A stretch of 64,000 bases of DNA from JAGVPT01 sp963827085 (lineage in GTDB: Bacteria > Bacteroidota > Ignavibacteria > UBA10030 > UBA8401). Positions 60,576 through 64,000 of the stretch are shown piece by piece. The stretch spans positions 62,001 through 126,000 of the forward strand of contig CAWGZY010000001.1 of the NCBI GenBank assembly GCA_963827085.1, read 5' to 3'. The notes beneath the pieces were generated by a model. The model did not search any database. It saw nothing but the letters and a program-made list of their open reading frames with translations, and was not told the DNA's origin. A program made the position numbers and the translations under genes. Each line of letters begins with the position of its first letter. Position 1 is the stretch's first letter.

Positions 60576-61352
60576 ATGGGACGAAAGTTTAAACGCTTCC
60601 TTTTTACAAGTTATGCTGCCCTTTTTTTGTTGTTCTTTGGCCTGCAGTATTTTATGAAAGCTGCGCTCGGTGAAGAGGGGAGGTATACTACGTTATTGTC
60701 CTATGACCATGAAGTTGTCATAGTGATGGAGGACATTTTACTTTCTCTCCAACAGGCGGAATCGAATCGCCGCGGATATATCTTGACGAACAACCGGGAT
60801 TTTATTCAAGATTACAACTCGGCGGTCAAATCGGTGCAACAATCATTCCTTTACCTCAAACAGTTGAATATGAGCGGCGGGTACCGGGATGAGTTCCTCG
60901 ATTCACTGGGAGCTTCTATTAATGACAGGATCGAGATTCTTAAGTCCTCGATCGACTTGGCGATGTCCAACAACTCTTCGGATTCCGCCCAGGCTGTTCT
61001 TACCGGCAAAGGAAAAGAACTGATGGAGTCGATCCGCAGTACAATTCTTGAACTCGTAAAAGAAAGGCGAAATTCACGCGACGACAGTTCCCGTGCGTTA
61101 AAACAAGTCAACATGGAAATTAACACTCTTTATGAAATCGCTTTAGTTGTCATCGTCGTAGCCGGCGGCGGCCTTGCCGCCGCCACCTATTTTTCCTTTA
61201 GGAAGATTCATAACACGGAAGATGGGCTGCGACGAGAGTTGTTTCAGGCGAGACAGCAGGTTCAACATGCAACCTCCCGTTATCAGGATTTGAAGATTGA
61301 ATTGAAGGAAAAGCTCAATTCGGATGAAGGCGAGCCGCCGGCAAATCCGTGA
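60576..61352 (+). CDS. CHASE3-domain membrane sensor without output domain
   Basis: This 258-residue protein has a first helix (LFTSYAALFLLFFGLQYFM), a CHASE3-type four-helix periplasmic domain (about 35-180, with LSLQQAESNRRGYILTNNRDFI as its signature and repeated helices), a second helix (YEIALVVIVVAGGGLAAATYFS) and a 45-residue cytoplasmic coiled coil (QARQQVQHATSRYQDLKIELKEKL). No kinase, cyclase or methyl-acceptor domain follows; the frame simply stops. CHASE3 normally senses extracellular signals for such output modules. It might pass a signal through the coiled coil to another protein, or be a truncated receptor. Confidence 0.82.
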   Translation: MGRKFKRFLFTSYAALFLLFFGLQYFMKAALGEEGRYTTLLSYDHEVVIVMEDILLSLQQAESNRRGYILTNNRDFIQDYNSAVKSVQQSFLYLKQLNMSGGYRDEFLDSLGASINDRIEILKSSIDLAMSNNSSDSAQAVLTGKGKELMESIRSTILELVKERRNSRDDSSRALKQVNMEINTLYEIALVVIVVAGGGLAAATYFSFRKIHNTEDGLRRELFQARQQVQHATSRYQDLKIELKEKLNSDEGEPPANP

Positions 61353-61467
61353 GATGGCACGCCATCGGTGCAAATATTTCGCATCGTTGATTTATTTTTG
61401 CGTATTTTATTGATTGTGTTCCATGTCAACCATCTCCCATAACACTTTCGCTGACAGCAGCATTCGT

Positions 61468-62025
61468 ATGGAAGACAACCACAAACGATTGATAATTTTC
61501 TTGACTGGATTTATGGGGAGCGGGAAAAGCACCATCGGTCCTATTCTTGCCAACACCATAGGATATAATTTTGTCGACCTGGACCTTTTCATCGAACAAA
61601 AGAAAAAGCGGAAAATCGGCGATATATTCAAAGAGGAAGGTGAAAGAGCATTCAGGGAAATGGAACGGACATTTCTCAAAGAGGTCGCCGGGGCTCCTCG
61701 TTCGGTTATTTCACTTGGCGGGGGAACCATTACGGACCAAGATTCGCTCGACCTTGTGAAAGAATCGGGTGTTCTGGTGTATCTGAAAGTCAATCCGGAG
61801 TATATCTATAAACGTCTCCGCACCAAGAGCGACCGGCCGATGCTGCGCACTGCCGACGGAGAGTTGATGGACGCAGAACAATTGCAGATCCGTATCGATG
61901 AATTGTTGTCGAAGAGGAAGGGCTACTACGAACAAGCGCATGTTATTATCCATACCGACGATAAAAAAATCGGAAATACAATTGACGAACTTGTAAAAAT
62001 GTTACGGCATCATATTGAAGACTAA
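61468..62025 (+). CDS. aroK: Shikimate kinase
   Basis: This cytoplasmic kinase phosphorylates shikimate, the fifth step of aromatic amino acid synthesis. FLTGFMGSGKSTIG is the Walker A loop, VDLDLFIEQKKKRKIGDIF the shikimate-contacting region, and LGGGTITDQDSL and RTKSDRPMLR complete the nucleotide and lid parts. ATG 61468 is preferred because it leaves about nine residues before the Walker strand, as in other AroK proteins; ATG 61423 and TTG 61414 lie upstream without a ribosome site. aroB overlaps its end by 11 bases. Confidence 0.92.
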   Translation: MEDNHKRLIIFLTGFMGSGKSTIGPILANTIGYNFVDLDLFIEQKKKRKIGDIFKEEGERAFREMERTFLKEVAGAPRSVISLGGGTITDQDSLDLVKESGVLVYLKVNPEYIYKRLRTKSDRPMLRTADGELMDAEQLQIRIDELLSKRKGYYEQAHVIIHTDDKKIGNTIDELVKMLRHHIED

Positions 62026-63145
62026 TACTCGCTGTAAAACTGTCCGTGTTCCGCTTGGCAAGCGGAGCTATCCGATTTATCTCGGCACGTCAATTCTTCC
62101 GTCGATCGGTTCGCTTTTTCAGCGGCACCGCATGCCTAAAACGGCTGTTATCATCACGGACAGAAACGTAGCGCGGCTTTATTTGAGGAGAGTTAAAGAA
62201 AGTCTTGCCGCCTCGGGGTTTATTGTGCGGTCGATCATCATTCCTGCCGGTGAAGGACAAAAGAATCTCCACCGTGCAAATGCAATATATTCAGACTTGC
62301 TCCGGTGGAATATAGAGCGTCAATCGACGATCGTAGCGTTGGGCGGAGGAGTCGTCGGCGACCTTGCGGGTTTTATTGCATCGACGTACCAACGTGGAGT
62401 TCGCTTTGTGCAGGTGCCGACCACACTGCTTGCTCAGGTCGATTCTTCCGTAGGAGGAAAAGTGGGCGTTAACCATGCGCTTGGGAAGAATATGGTGGGA
62501 ACATTTTATCAACCGGATTTTGTCGCTGCGGATATCGAAACGCTCCAAACTCTTCCGCGGCGTGAAATCGTCTGCGGCCTTGGCGAGGTGCTCAAGTACG
62601 GTATCATCATGGACAGGAAATTCTTTGCGTACACCGTGAAGCACACCGATACCATCCTATCCAAAAACAACGCACACCTTATCAGAATCGTCGGTGAGTG
62701 TTGCCGGATGAAAGCGGATATTGTCTCACGGGATGAACGGGAAAGGAACCTCCGCGCCATTCTTAATTTCGGACATACCGTTGGACATGCTTTAGAACAT
62801 GCGGGAAATTATCGTTTGCTAAGACACGGCGAAGCCATCCTCCTCGGAATGGTTGCCGAAACGTTCGCCGCTCTCCGTCTCGGATTAATTACTCCGATGG
62901 CAGCCGGACGAATCGAAAACGCCGTTCTCTCAATTCCTCTGCCGTCTTTGCGCGGCGTAAAATTTTCTCCGTCAAAGCTTCTCTCGACAATGCGCGTCGA
63001 CAAAAAGGTCTCCGACGGAAAAATCAGGCTCGTGCTTCCGACGTCAATTGGAAAAGCGACGCTGGCAATCCCCGTCGACGAAAATATTATCCTCGACTCA
63101 CTCTCGTATCTTCAAGGATTTTTGGCTTCGCGCAAACTACTGTGA
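62015..63145 (+). CDS. aroB: 3-dehydroquinate synthase
   Basis: This 376-residue enzyme turns DAHP into 3-dehydroquinate, the second step of the shikimate pathway, with NAD and zinc. VALGGGVVGDLAGFIASTYQRG is the NAD-binding motif, VPTTLLAQVDSSVGGKVGVNH the substrate site, and NFGHTVGHALEH with the preceding EVLKYG stretch provides the zinc-binding Glu and His residues. The start is TTG 62015, overlapping aroK by 11 bases; no ATG is nearer the conserved VPLGKRSYPIYLG opening. aroK and aroB are therefore one translationally coupled unit. Confidence 0.93.
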   Translation: MKTNTRCKTVRVPLGKRSYPIYLGTSILPSIGSLFQRHRMPKTAVIITDRNVARLYLRRVKESLAASGFIVRSIIIPAGEGQKNLHRANAIYSDLLRWNIERQSTIVALGGGVVGDLAGFIASTYQRGVRFVQVPTTLLAQVDSSVGGKVGVNHALGKNMVGTFYQPDFVAADIETLQTLPRREIVCGLGEVLKYGIIMDRKFFAYTVKHTDTILSKNNAHLIRIVGECCRMKADIVSRDERERNLRAILNFGHTVGHALEHAGNYRLLRHGEAILLGMVAETFAALRLGLITPMAAGRIENAVLSIPLPSLRGVKFSPSKLLSTMRVDKKVSDGKIRLVLPTSIGKATLAIPVDENIILDSLSYLQGFLASRKLL

Positions 63146-63201
63146 TTACTCTGATGGCTCAGATTTTGCCGCAGACTGCAGGTTTATAGATACTTTCTAT
63201 T

Positions 63202-64000
63202 TTACTTCCTCCCATCGCCGGCCAATATTTCTAATTCCCGGATCAATTGCGGAACGAATGCAAGATGTTCCGGCTTCATCAACGCACTGCGTAAAATCGT
63301 CATCATTTCGCGGTCGGGGTTGACCTGCGGGTGAAGCTGTTTTGCGTGTTTTGAATGAACATGGAGCAGGGCAAGGAATAATGGATGAGTGGAATGGTGC
63401 ATTCCGTCCGAAAATATTTTTTCCGATCGTTGAGTGATGAGTGAAGCTGCCAACGGTTTTGTTCTTGGGAAATAGGTAACGATATCAAGTTCCGGTTTGA
63501 CAAACTCACTGAGTATGCTGCTGGAAGCAATGAGTCTCGAGAATTCGAGAGCAGCACGCCTGGTTTTTGACAGAATGGCTCCGAGACCCGCTTCAGGGTG
63601 CAACGGAATGCATTGCAGAGTGAACCAGAGCGCTGCTGCGGCTGCACCGGGACGCGAGCATTCAAGGCTGATCTCGCCGAGATGCAAATCATTCGAGGTG
63701 AAATAGGTATACGGCGAATCATGCTTGTAGAATCTTCCCGCTGACGGATCGCTGAACAATATGCAGCCGCAGCCGTACGGCTGCAGTCCGTGCTTGTGCG
63801 GGTCGACGACGATGCTGTCGCACTCGAATAAATGGAGATATGGTGCGGCGTTAATGAGCGAAGACTTTTGTTGCGCGAGCAGCATGAAGAATCCGCCGTA
63901 CGCAGCATCGGCATGAACGCGGACGTTATGGTTCCTGCAGAGGGGAATGATTTTTTCCAGAGGATCGAGCGCTCCAAGGGATGTTGTACCGATCGTTGCC
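63202..64000 (-). CDS. PLP-dependent group II decarboxylase, C-terminal part (cut by window end)
   Basis: The frame on the minus strand is open to the right edge, so the N-terminus is outside. Reading from there: ATIGTTSLGALDPLEKI, then VHADAAYGGFFMLLAQ and VVDPHKHGLQPYGCGCILF, with the PLP-binding lysine in DPHKHG. This order is typical of the fold type I group II decarboxylases of the glutamate/aromatic amino acid/tyrosine group (Pfam Pyridoxal_deC). It then runs about 170 residues more to the end at 63202. The substrate cannot be named from the visible part. It converges on aroB across 56 bases. Confidence 0.88.
   Translation of the reverse strand, partial: ATIGTTSLGALDPLEKIIPLCRNHNVRVHADAAYGGFFMLLAQQKSSLINAAPYLHLFECDSIVVDPHKHGLQPYGCGCILFSDPSAGRFYKHDSPYTYFTSNDLHLGEISLECSRPGAAAAALWFTLQCIPLHPEAGLGAILSKTRRAALEFSRLIASSSILSEFVKPELDIVTYFPRTKPLAASLITQRSEKIFSDGMHHSTHPLFLALLHVHSKHAKQLHPQVNPDREMMTILRSALMKPEHLAFVPQLIRELEILAGDGRK

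Noticed and set aside
1..64000. CRISPR array or cas genes
   Set aside because: No regularly spaced direct repeats and no Cas-like protein were found in any gap.

Overview
The window looks like a chromosomal segment of a Gram-negative, non-phototrophic member of the FCB superphylum, most like Ignavibacteria/Chlorobiota or a deep Bacteroidota lineage. This is inferred from two secreted proteins ending in type IX secretion (T9SS) sorting domains (NFPNPFNPTT / NYPNPFNGGT type), a PorV-like outer-membrane protein, several DUF3857 and FecR proteins, and a housekeeping set that is otherwise ordinary. No rRNA, phage, CRISPR array or transposase was seen. The mobile DNA consists of small non-autonomous inverted-repeat elements.

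Layout. 1-5.1 kb: end of metH, gpmA, a DUF309 gene, then a redox series (ferredoxin, metallo-beta-lactamase-fold hydrolase, Rieske protein, queG, trxB). 5.2-6.8 kb: three tandem Hsp20 chaperones behind a sigma54-like promoter. 6.9-10.6 kb: FKBP isomerase, a 158-bp MITE-like element, a thioredoxin-fold protein, tRNA-Gln with a broken tRNA-like copy beside it, an FMN reductase and a small secreted protein. 10.7-16.1 kb: two overlapping DUF3857/transglutaminase genes and two envelope proteins. 16.9-20.2 kb: a three-gene oxidoreductase module (Tat-exported small subunit, GMC flavoprotein, nine-heme cytochrome). 20.3-29.0 kb: a poly-His protein, a four-CHRD T9SS cargo protein, a glycoside-hydrolase-like protein, the second MITE copy, a Tyr/Trp-rich DUF3300-like protein, a decayed OprB-type sugar porin and a DUF4380 protein. 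29.1-30.5 kb: ArsR regulator, quinone/FMN reductase and a membrane protein. 30.8-36.8 kb: a complete RND efflux system (TolC, adaptor, permease). 36.9-46.1 kb: TPR protein, T9SS M1 aminopeptidase, DEAD helicase, M28 peptidase, sirtuin, PorV-like protein and a lipoprotein. 46.2-53.3 kb: an envelope-signalling block on the minus strand (CHASE2-adenylate cyclase, beta-barrel, FecR, secreted protein). 53.4-64 kb: rseP and dxr, PpiD-like chaperone, ClC antiporter, orphan CHASE3 sensor, aroK-aroB and a PLP-dependent decarboxylase cut by the window end.

Most interesting points: (1) a structured 5' leader before the PorV-like gene (44309-44424) with a 10-bp closing stem, an inner hairpin, an 11-bp intrinsic terminator and a competing antiterminator pairing, laid out like a riboswitch or attenuator that I do not recognise; (2) dxr split by a one-base deficit in a run of ten A; (3) a domain shared between the FecR protein and the beta-barrel beside it in the CHASE2-cyclase block; (4) the Gluconate_2-dh3/GMC pair joined to a nine-heme membrane cytochrome; (5) two copies of a MITE-like element whose core belongs to a hairpin family scattered through the intergenic regions.
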